Both the position numbers and the translations under genes were made by a program. A stretch of 64,000 bases of DNA from Odontesthes bonariensis (taxonomy: Eukaryota; Chordata; Actinopteri; Atheriniformes; Atherinopsidae), in the NCBI RefSeq assembly GCF_027942865.1, contig NC_134520.1, positions 38,091,681-38,155,680 of the forward strand, written 5' to 3'. Positions 1 through 18,390 of this stretch are shown here, piece after piece (position 1 is the stretch's first letter; each line of letters starts with the position of its first letter). The notes under the pieces are model-generated. The model was given only the letters and a program-made list of their open reading frames with translations, did not search any database and was not told where the DNA came from.

Positions 1-715
1 CAGGTAACCTGGTTTGGTAGTCATGGTTACCAAGCAGCCAGGTGTGTGAGGACTCGTAGACCAGGTAACCTGGTTTGGAAATCATGGTTACCAACCAGCC
101 AGGTGTGTGAGTACTCGTAGACCAGGTAACCTTGGTTTGGTAGTCATGGTTACAGGTAACTGTTCCAGCCAGGTGTGACCAGGTAACCTGGTTTGGTAGT
201 CATGGTTACAGGTAACTGTTCCAGCCAGGTGTGTGAGGACTCGTAGACCAGGTAACCTGGTTTGGTAGTCATGGTTACCAAGCAGCCAGGTGTGTGAGGA
301 CTCGTAGACCAGGTAACCCGGTTTGGTAGTCATGGTTACCAAACAGCCAGGTGTGTGAGGACTCGTAGACCAGGTAACCTTGGTTGGTAGTCATGGTTAC
401 CAAGCAGCCAGGTGTGTGAGGACTCGTAGACCAGGTAACCTGGTTTGGTAGTCATGGTTACCAAGCAGCCAGGTGTGTGAGGACTCGTAGACCAGGTAAC
501 CTTGGTTGGTAGTCATGGTTACCAAGCAGCCAGGTGTGTGAGGACTCGTAGACCAGGTAACCTTGGTTTGGTGGTCATGGTTACCAAGCAGCCAGGTGTG
601 TGAGGACTCGTAGACCAGGTAACCTTGGTTTGGTAGTCATGGTTACCAAACAGCCAGGTGTGTGAGGACTCGTAGACCAGGTAACCTGGTTTGGTAGTCA
701 TGGTTACAGGTGACT
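1..715. repeat. 61-bp minisatellite in a trmt13 intron
   Basis: About 11-12 imperfect copies of a roughly 61-bp unit, recognisable by GGTAACCTGGTTTGG, GTCATGGTTACC and AGGTGTGTGAGGACTCGTAG. Some units lack part of the middle (around 165-240). The array stops about 60 bp before the acceptor of the first visible trmt13 exon. ORFs in it on either strand only reflect the repeat. The left edge is cut by the window. Confidence 0.95.
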
Positions 716-772
716 GTTCCTGCTCAGCCTCTGATTGGCGGATCGTAACTCGGAGGATTTCTGCTGTCTCAG

Positions 773-3700
773 GGCTGCAGTACGACGGGGAGGACGGCGA
801 TCTGTCTCACCCCGTCCTTCAGGACGAACTCCGAAACCCAAAGAACGGAGACTCCGCCCACAAACACCTGAAGCAGCAGGTAGGGACCAACAGGAAACCT
901 TCTGATTCTGAGCAGCAGGAATCTGTTTTTAGACCAAACACCTCTGAGGAGGCGGAGCCTGTTCCTGTCTGACCTGCCACCTTTCCTCAGTCCTCCATCT
1001 TAGGTCACCTGGAGAAGCTGGGGCTGCTGAGAAGGGGGCGGTGCTTCGTGGAGTTTGGAGCAGGTCGAGGGAAACTGTCTCACTGGATCCACGAGGCCCT
1101 GAAGACCAGCGAGGGCCAGAGGACCAGTGAGGCCCTGAAGACCAGCGAGGGCCAGAGGACCAGTGAGGCCCTGAAGACCAGCGAGGGCCAGAGGACCAGC
1201 GAAGACCTGCAGATGCTGCTGGTGGAGCGCTGCAGTACTCGCTTTAAGGCAGGAAACTGTAAAAAATCTGTGTTTTGGAAAATCAAATACCCTAAATAGG
1301 CACATTCCCACTGTAGGAACCACTGTAGGGACCGTTTTTTCCCACATTCGAACATACAGGAACTCGGGACCACGGCCCTCGGGAACGAGGGACCATCGCC
1401 CTCAGGAACTAGGGACCAGCGCCCTCGGGAACTAGGGACCACGGCCCTCGGGAACTAGGGACCACGGCCCTCGGGAACTAGGGACCACGGCCCTCGGGAA
1501 CTAGGGACCACGGCCCTCGGGAACTAGGGACCATCGCCCTCGGGAACTAGGGACCACGGCCCTCTGGAACTAGGGACCATCGCCCTCGGGAACTAGGGAC
1601 CACGGCCCTCGGGAACTAGGGACCACGGCCCTCGGGAACTAGGGACCACGGCCCTCGGGAACTAGGGACCACGGCCCTCGGGAACTAGGGACCACGGCCC
1701 TCGGGAACTAGGGACCACGGCCCTCGGGAACTAGGGACCATCGCCCTCGGGAACTAGGGACCACGGCCCTCGGGAACTAGGGACCATCGCCCTCGGGAAC
1801 TAGGGACCACGGCCCTCGGGAACTAGGGACCACGGCCCTCGGGAACGAGGGACCATCGCCCTCAGGAACTAGGGACCATCGCCCTCGGGAACTAGGGACC
1901 ACGGCCCTCGGGAACTAGGGACCATCGGCCTCAGGAACTAGGGACCACGGCCCTCAGGAACTAGGGACCACGGCCCTCAGTTCCTGGAACCATTTCAGCT
2001 GCTCCTCCTCAGCTGGGTCTGTTCTGGGTTCCATAGGAACACATCTGACAGAGGTGTTTGGTGGTCGGTAGCTCCGCCCCTTGGTAGTCGGTAGCTCTGC
2101 CCCTTGGTTGGGACCTAAAATCCCAACATGTCTAACCCTAACCCTAAACTATAACAGTACTGACACAATCCAAAAGTCTAGAAACTAAAACGAAGACTTC
2201 CAGAATGCCTAAAGTCCAAAAGTCCAGATCCCCCCTGAACCTAAGAACCGAAGTGTAGAACTCAGAGACCATTTCTAAAACTACACGTGGCTCAAACCCT
2301 TAAACCCCAGACACCACAATCTAATCTCCCAAAACACAAATTTACCAAAACTAGAACTTCCCAAGTCTAAAATTCCAAACAAGAAGACCTTCCAAGCGTT
2401 CAGCTCCCAACCAACCACAGTAGTTTGTTCCCGTGAAAGCGGTGACATCATCAGATAAGGTGGGGTTTCAGTTGGTGGAGCCCAGGACAGATCATCGGTT
2501 TGACTTGTTTCTTTCTGTTCCAGGTGGACGGGAAGCACCAAGACGCCGGCGTTCAGTTTGAGCGGCTGCATGTGGACATTCAGCATCTGGATCTGAGTAA
2601 GAAACCAACATCTGGACTCCCTTCTGTCTGAAGTCAGTCTGAAGTCAGTCTGAAGTCAGTCTGAAGTCAGTCTGTCTGAAGTCTGTCTGAGGGTCTGAGG
2701 GCTAACTCTCCTGCTCTGTTCTCAGGTAAAGTTCCTCTGCTGCAGCACAAGAAGCTCCCTTTGGTTGGAGTCGGGAAACACCTTTGTGGAGCGGCCACAG
2801 GTGAGCCAGAGACTCAGCTCTGATTGGCTGTCAGTTTAACAGAAACATCCCCAGCTTCATGACTCCCAGGAAATAAAGTAGCTTCTGACCTTGTAGTACG
2901 GCCCAACTGAGAGCCAGAACCGACCCATTACCCACAGGTATCCCAAAAGGCATGGTTGGTAATCCTGGAGAGCTAGCAAGAGAGCTAGCAAGAGAGCTAG
3001 CAAGAGAGCTACCAGGAGAGCTAGCAGGAGAGCTTGCAGGAGAGCTAGCAGGAGAGCTAGCAAGATTTGAAAGTGGCACCTCCGCTAAGCCCCACCCCCT
3101 TGAAAGCCACGCCCCCACAAACTTGAACCTGCACCTGACGGTGAGATTCAGCCGACAGGTTCAGCACGTAGACCCACCGGGGTTCAGCAGGTAGACCCAC
3201 CGGGGTTCAGCAGGTAGACCCACCGGGGTTCAGCAGGTAGACCCACCGGGGTTCAGCACGTAGACCCACCAGGGTTCAGCACGTAGACCCACCAGGGTTC
3301 AGCACGTAGACCCACCAGGGTTCAGCACGTAGACCCACCAGGGTTCAGCACCTGTTCTGTTCTGTTCTCAGATCTGGCGCTGTGCTGCTTATTGGAAACA
3401 TCTGGAGGCTCAAAGGCCGAACCGCCACGAAAACGCCTCAGACCATCAGAACCGTCTGAGCTGAGTCCCGGTGATGATGGAGAAACGGCACCGCCACAGT
3501 CTGATCCCGGTTCTGGTCCCGGTTCTGATCCCGGTTCTGGTCCCGGTTCTGGTCCCGGTTCTGGTCCGGTGCAGGGTCTAGCCCTGGCGCTGTGCTGCCA
3601 CCATCGCTGTGAGTGGCGTCACTACGTGGGCCAGCGGTTCTTCCTGCAGAGAGGACTCGGTGCCGCCGAGTTCTCCGCCTTCTGCCGCATGTCCAGCTGG

Positions 3701-4925
3701 GCCACATGTGGGTTCAGACCGGCCAATCAGGACCCTCCGTCGCAGGATCCGACCAATCAGAGAGAAGACGAAGGCGGGCATGAACCGGCAGAGGAGACAG
3801 ACGCTGTGGACAGGTAAATGTTGGACCTGCCCTTGGTTCAAACACCTCAGACATGTCCAACAAGGCTCTTACACATCTGGAACATCTGGAACATCTGTCT
3901 GGATTGTCGGCTTCTGTCGGCATCTGTTTTGTTCTTTCTGAACCTCGAGGGGAACCAGCAGTTCTACCTTTCAGTTTAGTGTGTTTATGAGTTTTAATCC
4001 CGAGTTTCCATTAAAGTTATGAGTTACAAAGATATGAGATAGCTAACACCTGTGAGATAGCATACAGCTGTGAGTTGGCTTACACCTGTGAGATAGCATA
4101 CAGCTGTGAGTTAGCTAACACCTGTGAGATAGCATTCAGCTATGAGTAAGCTTACACCTGTGAGTTAGCTAACACCTGTGAGATAGCATTCAGCTATGAG
4201 TTAGCTTACACCTGTGAGTTTGAGTTTTAATCCCGAGTTTCCATTAAAGAGCTGTGGGCGTATCGCTCAGCTACCTCCCAGCTCACTCCTGGTGGCCTCC
4301 ACGGCCCCACTGAGCTTATTGTCGGTTTGAGTGCTGTGAGATAGCATACAGCTATGAGATGCTAACAGCTGTGAGTTAGCTAATAGCTGGATGGATGGAT
4401 AGTTACACATTGGATGTGTAAATGTTAGAACTGGTCACTGCTTTGCAGAGACACTAAAGGCGGGGTCGGCTGCTGGTGGGTGGAGATGTGGGCGGGGTCA
4501 GATGTTGGTGGTTGGAGATGTGGGCGTGGTCAGATGCTGGTGGGTGGAGATGTGGGCGGGGTCAGCTGCTGGTGGGTGGAGATGTGGGCGGGGTCAGATT
4601 AGCATATTATATTCAAATTTTGACATGAGGATTTATACCGGCTGCAGAGAGACTCCTGGTTCTGAGACGATATTTAGAAGATGAATAAATGAGTTATGGG
4701 CTCCGCCCTCTCAGCTGATTGGTCTGATCTGGATCATGTGTCCGCAGCTTCCTGTCTGCAGCCGAGCGCCAGCAGCTCGGGCGTCTCTGCAAACTGCTGA
4801 TCGACAGCGGCCGGCGTCACTTCCTGAAGACGAGAGGACTCTGCAGCAAACTGACGCGTTACGTGGACCCTCAGGTGACCCTGGAGAACATCCTGCTGAC
4901 CGCCGTCCCCTCGCCATCTTCCTGA
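773..4925 (+). CDS. trmt13: tRNA:m4X 2'-O-methyltransferase TRMT13 (3' portion, 6 exons)
   Basis: TRMT13 2'-O-methylates position 4 in the acceptor stem of certain tRNAs, using S-adenosylmethionine. Visible exons are 773-879, 991-1248, 2524-2596, 2726-2800, 3372-3813 and 4748-4925 (TGA). Splice phases agree throughout, giving 376 residues; the N-terminus with its zinc-finger region lies left of the window. Family marks are HPVLQDELRNPKNGDSAHKH in the first exon, the SAM-binding loop FVEFGAGRGKLSHW in the second, LPLVGVGKHLCGAATDLAL across exons 4-5, and ALCCHHRCEWRHYVG followed by FCRMSSWATCG in the fifth. Oddities: exon 2 carries a 36-bp in-frame triplication (EALKTSEGQRTS), the intron after it uses a GC donor at 1249, and exon 5 has a Gly-Pro-Ser repeat linker absent from my memory of the human protein. 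The ATG at 691 lies in intronic repeat and is not the start. lrrc39 follows tail-to-tail. Confidence 0.93.
1359..1982. repeat. 23-bp minisatellite in trmt13 intron
   Basis: About 27 copies of a 23-bp unit, GGGAACTAGGGACCACGGCC plus CTC, with variants CCATCG for CCACGG and CTCAGG for CTCGGG. It lies in the GC-AG intron 1249-2523. The rest of that intron (1983-2520) is unremarkable apart from short repeated phrases such as TTGGTAGTCGGTAGCTC near 2080. Confidence 0.95.
2625..2690. repeat. 11-bp tandem repeat, trmt13 intron
   Basis: Five to six copies of GTCTGAAGTCA in the short intron 2597-2725. Confidence 0.9.
2968..3064. repeat. 12-bp tandem repeat, trmt13 intron
   Basis: About eight copies of GAGAGCTAGCAA/GAGAGCTAGCAG in intron 2801-3371. 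Because 12 is divisible by 3 it produces spurious ORFs on both strands (ELAR repeats). Confidence 0.9.
3158..3352. repeat. 24-bp minisatellite next to a trmt13 acceptor
   Basis: About eight copies of a 24-bp unit containing GGTTCAGCAGGTAGACCCAC. It ends about 20 bp before the acceptor of the exon starting at 3372, which is preceded by a CTGTTCTGTTCTGTTCTCAG tract. Confidence 0.93.
3986..4600. repeat. Repeat cluster in last trmt13 intron
   Basis: Intron 3814-4747. A block of TGAGATAGCATACAGCTGTG and GAGTTAGCTAACACCTGTG phrases (about 4030-4215) is bracketed by two copies of a 29-bp sequence starting GAGTTTTAATCCCGAGTTTC (3988 and 4219). From about 4459 to 4600 there are four copies of a roughly 32-bp unit containing GGTGGGTGGAGATGTGGGCG. 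No gene is seen here. Confidence 0.8.
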
Positions 4926-4979
4926 CCGCCGTCCCCTCGCCATCCTCCTGACCGCCGTCCCCTCGCCATCCTCCTGATG
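4896..4979 (+). repeat. 26-bp tandem repeat overlapping the trmt13 stop codon
   Basis: Three direct copies (starts 4896, 4922, 4948) of a 26-bp unit, CTGACCGCCGTCCCCTCGCC plus ATCTTC or ATCCTC. The first copy encodes the last residues (TAVPSPSS) and its end supplies the TGA at 4923. The other two lie in the 3' UTR. The unit is not a multiple of 3, so each copy is in a different frame. Confidence 0.93.
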
Positions 4980-5132
4980 TTCCACGCTTAAAGGACAGAT
5001 TTCTGTTTCTGTGACAGACCAAACTATTGATCAACACATGGATCATTACAGGCTCAAACAAGAGAAGCAGATTTGTGTTTCTACAAAAGTCTTTAATCAG
5101 AATGGATGTCGACATGTTTTGTAAAAGTTTCT

Positions 5133-5138
5133 ATTAAA
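5133..5138 (+). promoter_or_regulatory. Poly(A) signal ATTAAA, trmt13
   Basis: ATTAAA about 210 bp after the stop codon, followed by a T/G-rich stretch (TTTTCAGTTGGTTG). It is the best 3'-end signal for trmt13. Confidence 0.6.
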
Positions 5139-5399
5139 GCATTTTCAGTTGGTTGCATCCGCAGTGTTCAGTCTTTGAATGTTTTTAAAGATAAGCACAC
5201 AAACTCCATCTGGTGTCCTGGTTCCGACCTTCTGCATTCTGGATAAAAACACTGGACAGATGTGAAGGACCCGCTCACAGCTGGAAGCCAAAGGCAGCTG
5301 AAAAAGAGTCTTTACAGAAACCCAGAAGAAGAGGAACGGCTCATTTTAGCCTGACGAGTCATCGCCGGTCTCTGAAACGTTGAGAACAGAAACGGATTC

Positions 5400-6450
5400 C
5401 TTACTTATGATGCACAGTATCCTACACATTAAGGGTTGTTATAATATGTTTGAATGAAAACACCAATGAACACAGTCACAGTGTATAATGAGCAGATAGA
5501 CCACACATGTGAAAACATTAATACAACTTCTTCAGGGGGTAATTACGGACATTTGCACGGATTTATGGGAACAGCCACTCGACAGAATTTCAAAGTTCAA
5601 GAATTCGGTTTCACTCTCTTGCGTTTTCATCCCCCCCCAAACGCCGTTACCATCTCAACGATATAGTGCAAAAAGGTTCTGCGTTTTTAACCCTTTTTCG
5701 TTTCTGTGTAAAGTGCCCCTAAGCCTAGCAAGTTATTCTTAAGATGCTGCAAAGTGACGGTCATTGTAGCATTTCAGATCTGAAATGACTTATCTCTACT
5801 ACAATTAAAACGTCTCTTATCATATCGCCTCTTTGAATCGTAAGCACAATGTACACAAAACATTAATAAAACTCACATGTCAATGCACGGAAGTGATTGG
5901 TAACTAGTAGGCTTTATATCAATTGCAGCCTGTGTATTCATTAAGCAACAAGGTTATTTTAGACAGATGATACATTAGGACAAATTAACCTAAATAATTA
6001 CAATGCTTACATGGCATTTCCTGCGTTTTTCCGATGATTTTAAAGAAAGAAACGGAGATTGATAACTGTTTTGCAAATATTCTACAACATCACCGCTACA
6101 AGTTGTAAGCACAATGTAAACACAACAATGATAAAACTTACATGTCAATGCAGGGAAGTGATTGGTGTGAAACTTGTAGCCTTTATATTCTTTAAGCAAC
6201 AAGGTCGAATTAGACAGATGTTAGGCTACATTAGAACAAATGAACCTAAATAATTATAATACCTCCATGGGTATCTACAGTCTCCGTTTCTTACTTTGAA
6301 ATCCTCTCAAAAACGCAGGAAGTGCCATTTCACAGGGTTGAATTTTAAAATTATTCCGGGGGGGGCCATGCCCCCGGACACCCCTAGAACAAAGTCCCAA
6401 AAATATACAAAAAGAACCCCCCCCAGCAAAATCCTGGCTACGGGCCTGTT
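5400..6450. mobile_element. Composite transposon debris between trmt13 and lrrc39
   Basis: Two diverged direct copies of a block containing GTAAGCACAATGTA, CATGTCAATGCA and GGAAGTGATTGGT lie at about 5839-5990 and 6106-6250. A segment at 6017-6058 (TTCCTGCGTTTTTCCGATG) is the reverse complement of 6280-6322. A C-run motif at 6355-6445 (CCCCCGGACACCCCTAG, ATCCTGGCTACGGGCC) looks like the end of a common fish DNA transposon. No transposase frame survives. 5139-5400 and 6450-6600 show nothing recognisable beyond the lrrc39 3' UTR. Confidence 0.55.
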
Positions 6451-6607
6451 CAGGTTGATAAACTGAGGAGTTAGCGTGGGAGTGAGATGAGGAAAAGCTC
6501 ATTAATGTGGTCAGTGGGTCAGATGTTCTGGTTCCAGCTTAGTGAGGGGTTGGGGGTGCAGTTTCTCAGTTTGTGTTAGTGCCCGAAGGTCCGGTCGCAG
6601 TGAGGTA

Positions 6608-15149
<8,542 letters not shown>

Positions 15150-15422
15150 GACAGCCTGGTGATGTCACAGCGCACAGGATGACCTCTGACCTCTGAGCTG
15201 CAGGCTCCGCCCCCCACGGACCGCCCTGTGTGACGTCACTGATTACTTATCAGTGAGTGGTCAATGAGTTCAGAACCTTTTATTTAAAGTTTACATCCAA
15301 CACGACCGCAGACGAGCTTCTTTGGTCAGTAAACAACGACATCGTAATACGTCACATGTTGGATTCACTGAGTTTTAACCCTATTTTTACTCCTTGGAAC
15401 GTGGCTGTAATACGATGTCATA

Positions 15423-16692
15423 GGCTGTGTTCCAAACCGCATACTTCTCCTACTACTCCTACTAACTTTCTGAGTTAGTATGCGAGTTTGAGTAAGCGAG
15501 AAGTTCCCGGATGCATACTAGATTCTCCTAAATGTTGGGTATGCATCATGAGGTTACTACTCATACTCAAACTACCCAAGATGCAACGTAACGTGACGTC
15601 GCCGATCGTCATTTCCTGTCAAAACGGCAGTTTCAAGCTAGCTACAACGAGGGTAGGTTCACTTCCTGTTTTCAAAACAAAACCACCAATTGTATGGTAA
15701 TGGCTTTCCCTATGATAAAAGGCAACGGGTATTTTATTTTGTGATAATAACCAGAAGTGCGTTGCTCACTGCGGCTAGCTTTAGTAGCGCCGAATTCGTG
15801 GGAACAAAATTGTAAACAGCCGGTATTTTGTCAGGTTTTCAACACGTTGGGGATCTAGATGGCTGTGTTGGAAACCCCCTACTACATACTACATACTTCC
15901 ATACTACATACTCATCAATCAGACAGTATGCAGAGCGTTTACCCACAATGCATTTGGCTCCTGCCCGAGCCGAAATCAGCCGGCCTGAAGCTGATTTCTC
16001 TTAAGCTCTAAACTCTGTAAACTTTAGCAACATTTGAAACATTTTCAGGTGAGAAAGTAGTCGTTCAGATCCCCAACGTGTTGAAAACCTGACAAAATAC
16101 CGGCTGTTTACAATTTTGTTCCCACGAATTCGGCGCTACTAAAGCTAGCCGCAGTGAGCTAACGCACTTCCTGTTATTTTCACAAAATAAAATACCCGTT
16201 GCCTTTTATCATAGGGAAAGCCATTACCATACAATTGGTGCTTTTGTTTTGAAAACAGGAAGTGAACCTACCCTCGTTGTAGCTAGCTTAAAACTGCCGT
16301 TTTGACAGGAAATGACGATCGGCGACGTCACGTTGCGTTGCATCTTGGGTAGTTTGAGTATGAGTAGTAACCTCATGATGCATACCCAACATTTAGGAGA
16401 ATCTAGTATGCATCCGGGAACTTAAAAAAAGTTAAAGTTAGTATGAGTAGTAGGAGAAGTATGCGGTTTTGAACACAGCCAACGACTACTTTCTCACCTG
16501 AAAATGTTTCAAATGTTCCTAGGGTTTACAGAGTTTAAGAGAAATCAGCTTCAGGCCGGCTGATTTCGGCTCGGGCAGGAGCGAAGTGCACTGTGGGTAA
16601 ACACTCTGCATACTGTCTGATCGATGAGGATGCAGTATGCAAGTATGCAGTATGCAGTATGCGGTATGTTGTAGGCGGTTTCAAACACAGCC
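15423..16692. mobile_element. MITE copy A, split by nested copy B
   Basis: Copy A has terminal inverted repeats GGCTGTGTTCCAAACCGC (15423) and, inverted, GCGGTTTCAAACACAGCC (ending 16692). It is interrupted after GGGGATCTAGAT (15860) by copy B (15861-16480) and resumes at AACGACTACTTTCTC (16481). The interior has no transposase frame, so this is a non-autonomous DNA element of lrrc39 intron 1. Copies C and D of the family are at 29593 and 45527. The target duplication of copy A is not clear. Confidence 0.88.
15861..16480. mobile_element. MITE copy B, nested in copy A in inverse orientation
   Basis: A complete 620-bp copy with ends GGCTGTGTTGGAAACCCC and GGTTTTGAACACAGCC. Because it is inverted inside copy A, the region forms long imperfect hairpins (for example 15585-15850 against 16075-16345). 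Confidence 0.88.
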
Positions 16693-16825
16693 AGAGTGAC
16701 ATTAAACGGAGCAGTGATCTATATCGGGTCGTTGGTACCCTGTTAGTATAAATACATAACGTGGAAGCATGCGTGTAAACGGCGGGTTAGCGCACGCCGG
16801 GTTAGCGCACGCTGTCTGCTCTCAC

Positions 16826-16884
16826 CTTGTGGCAGCGCAGCCGTCCTCCATGCTGCGTCTCCTCTGCTGAAATCTGACCTCAGA
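16826..16884 (-). other. lrrc39: Putative lrrc39 5' UTR exon
   Basis: On the minus strand a short exon could end GCTGCCACAAG at 16826, followed by a consensus donor GTGAGA (16825-16820). It would splice to an acceptor at about 15158-15156 (CATCACCAG) just ahead of the lrrc39 ATG. The upstream edge is not defined. It contains an ATG (16851-16849) that would open a short reading frame overlapping the main start. Confidence 0.4.
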
Positions 16885-17016
16885 CCTTCTGGGTAATTTT
16901 AGCCCACAGGTCACATGACCCGGGTCTGCTCAGCTGACATCAGACGAGTTTAAACTGACCACGTGATCAGTGAACAGCGCGTTTAAAGGAACACACTCAG
17001 GACTGTGCACGTCAGT

Positions 17017-17022
17017 TTTATT
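17017..17022 (-). promoter_or_regulatory. Candidate distal poly(A) signal for dbt (AATAAA)
   Basis: TTTATT on the plus strand, AATAAA for minus-strand genes. It would give dbt a 3' UTR of about 1.4 kb ending close to the lrrc39 first exon. 17023-17940 shows no gene. Confidence 0.35.
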
Positions 17023-17943
17023 GATATCATCTTCACACACACGCTCGTCATCATCAGAGAAACATGGAACACCAGCAGTTCTTACAGTTTCTGCGGCTAC
17101 AACCAACACAAAGCAGGAAAAACAGGAGACAAACGCAGGTGGAACACGGCTGAGGCCATGTGCTCATTACCCAGCAGCCACCGGGGCACCGAAGGCATCC
17201 GGGAGGAAGATGGCCGCCATCTTCATCAGCTGGGGAGCCGAGGGCTTAACGGTCGGATTCAGGAACATTTGGGTTTTATGGCCCGATGGACTCTACGGGT
17301 CAGTTCCAGAACATAGGACAGAACCAGCTCATGATCAACCGGGTCTCACCTCCGGTCTGGACCTGGGTCAGGACCTGGTTCTGTGAGGATCCGGAGGATT
17401 CTTACTCAGCAGTTTGTAGGTCAGAACCAACAACACCGTTCAGGTCTTCAGGAACAGAACTCACACCAGCAGCAGCAGCCAGAACCAAAGTCCAAACACA
17501 AAACTCAGCCATCGGTGACCCGGTACAGACCGTCAGTTCTGGCTCAAACACAACCCGGTTCTGGTTCTGGTAGATCAACTTAAAAAAAACAGACCAGACC
17601 CAGTTCTGATTGGAGGAAAGAGTCGGGTCTGATCCAGCAGAGACGGACCGGTTCTGAATAATACGGACACATTCGATGGGGGACCGGTTCTGATCCAGAA
17701 CCTTTACAAGCTGAACATGATGACCGCCCCACGGCACGCCCTGCTCGATGGTCCATTTCCCTCTAAGCGGCACCAGAATTTACGGAATAAACCTGCGACC
17801 CGAACACATTTAAAGGTGAGAAGCTGCCCCCTGCTGGCCGTGGGTGGGACCGCAGGTTTAAGGCACTTTGGACCCAACTGAGCTGGAAGGTTTCTGATGT
17901 GGTCCGAAACAAAGAGCCGGTCGGTTCTGGAGCCCTCTCGGAT

Positions 17944-17949
17944 TTTATT
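17944..17949 (-). promoter_or_regulatory. Candidate proximal poly(A) signal for dbt (AATAAA)
   Basis: TTTATT on the plus strand about 440 bp beyond the dbt stop codon. A GAAGAAGAAGAAGGAAG purine tract lies at 18084-18115. Confidence 0.4.
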
Positions 17950-18390
17950 TGAGACCGGATCAGACCGACACTTCCTGGTCCTCAGCCCCGTTTAACCCTT
18001 CAGAGACCCGATGACCCAGAAGATTAAAACGTCCCCCCCGAGTCAGAACCGAATAACGGATCTGCAGAGCCTCCAGAGTCGAGAAGAAGAAGAAGAAGGA
18101 AGAAGAAGAAGAGAAAATACTGTTTTGGGTCAGCCAGAATTTGAGAGATGACACACTTAAAATCCTTCACTCTGAATCTAAAGTTAAACAAAGCTACTCT
18201 GAGTGTCGTCATGGCAACGCTGTGACAGACAGGCTAACCCTTCCCCCCCAGCGCCCTGCTCAAAGGAATCAAGGAAGCGACGGGACACGAAGGCCTCAGA
18301 CAGGAACAGGAAGTGAAGGCGGTGGGTGGGCGGGGCCGTGGGGTTAGTGTGGCGTCTGGTCCCCGCCGGGGCTGATGGGAAATGTTAAGT

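Noticed and set aside
691..972. ATG at 691 as the start of trmt13
   Set aside because: The ATG is in the 61-bp intronic repeat; the acceptor at 772 and the missing conserved N-terminus show that the first visible exon is internal.
1048..1299. Acceptor at 1003 for the second visible trmt13 exon
   Set aside because: It would break the reading frame; the acceptor at 990 gives phase 0 and the conserved SSILG lead-in.
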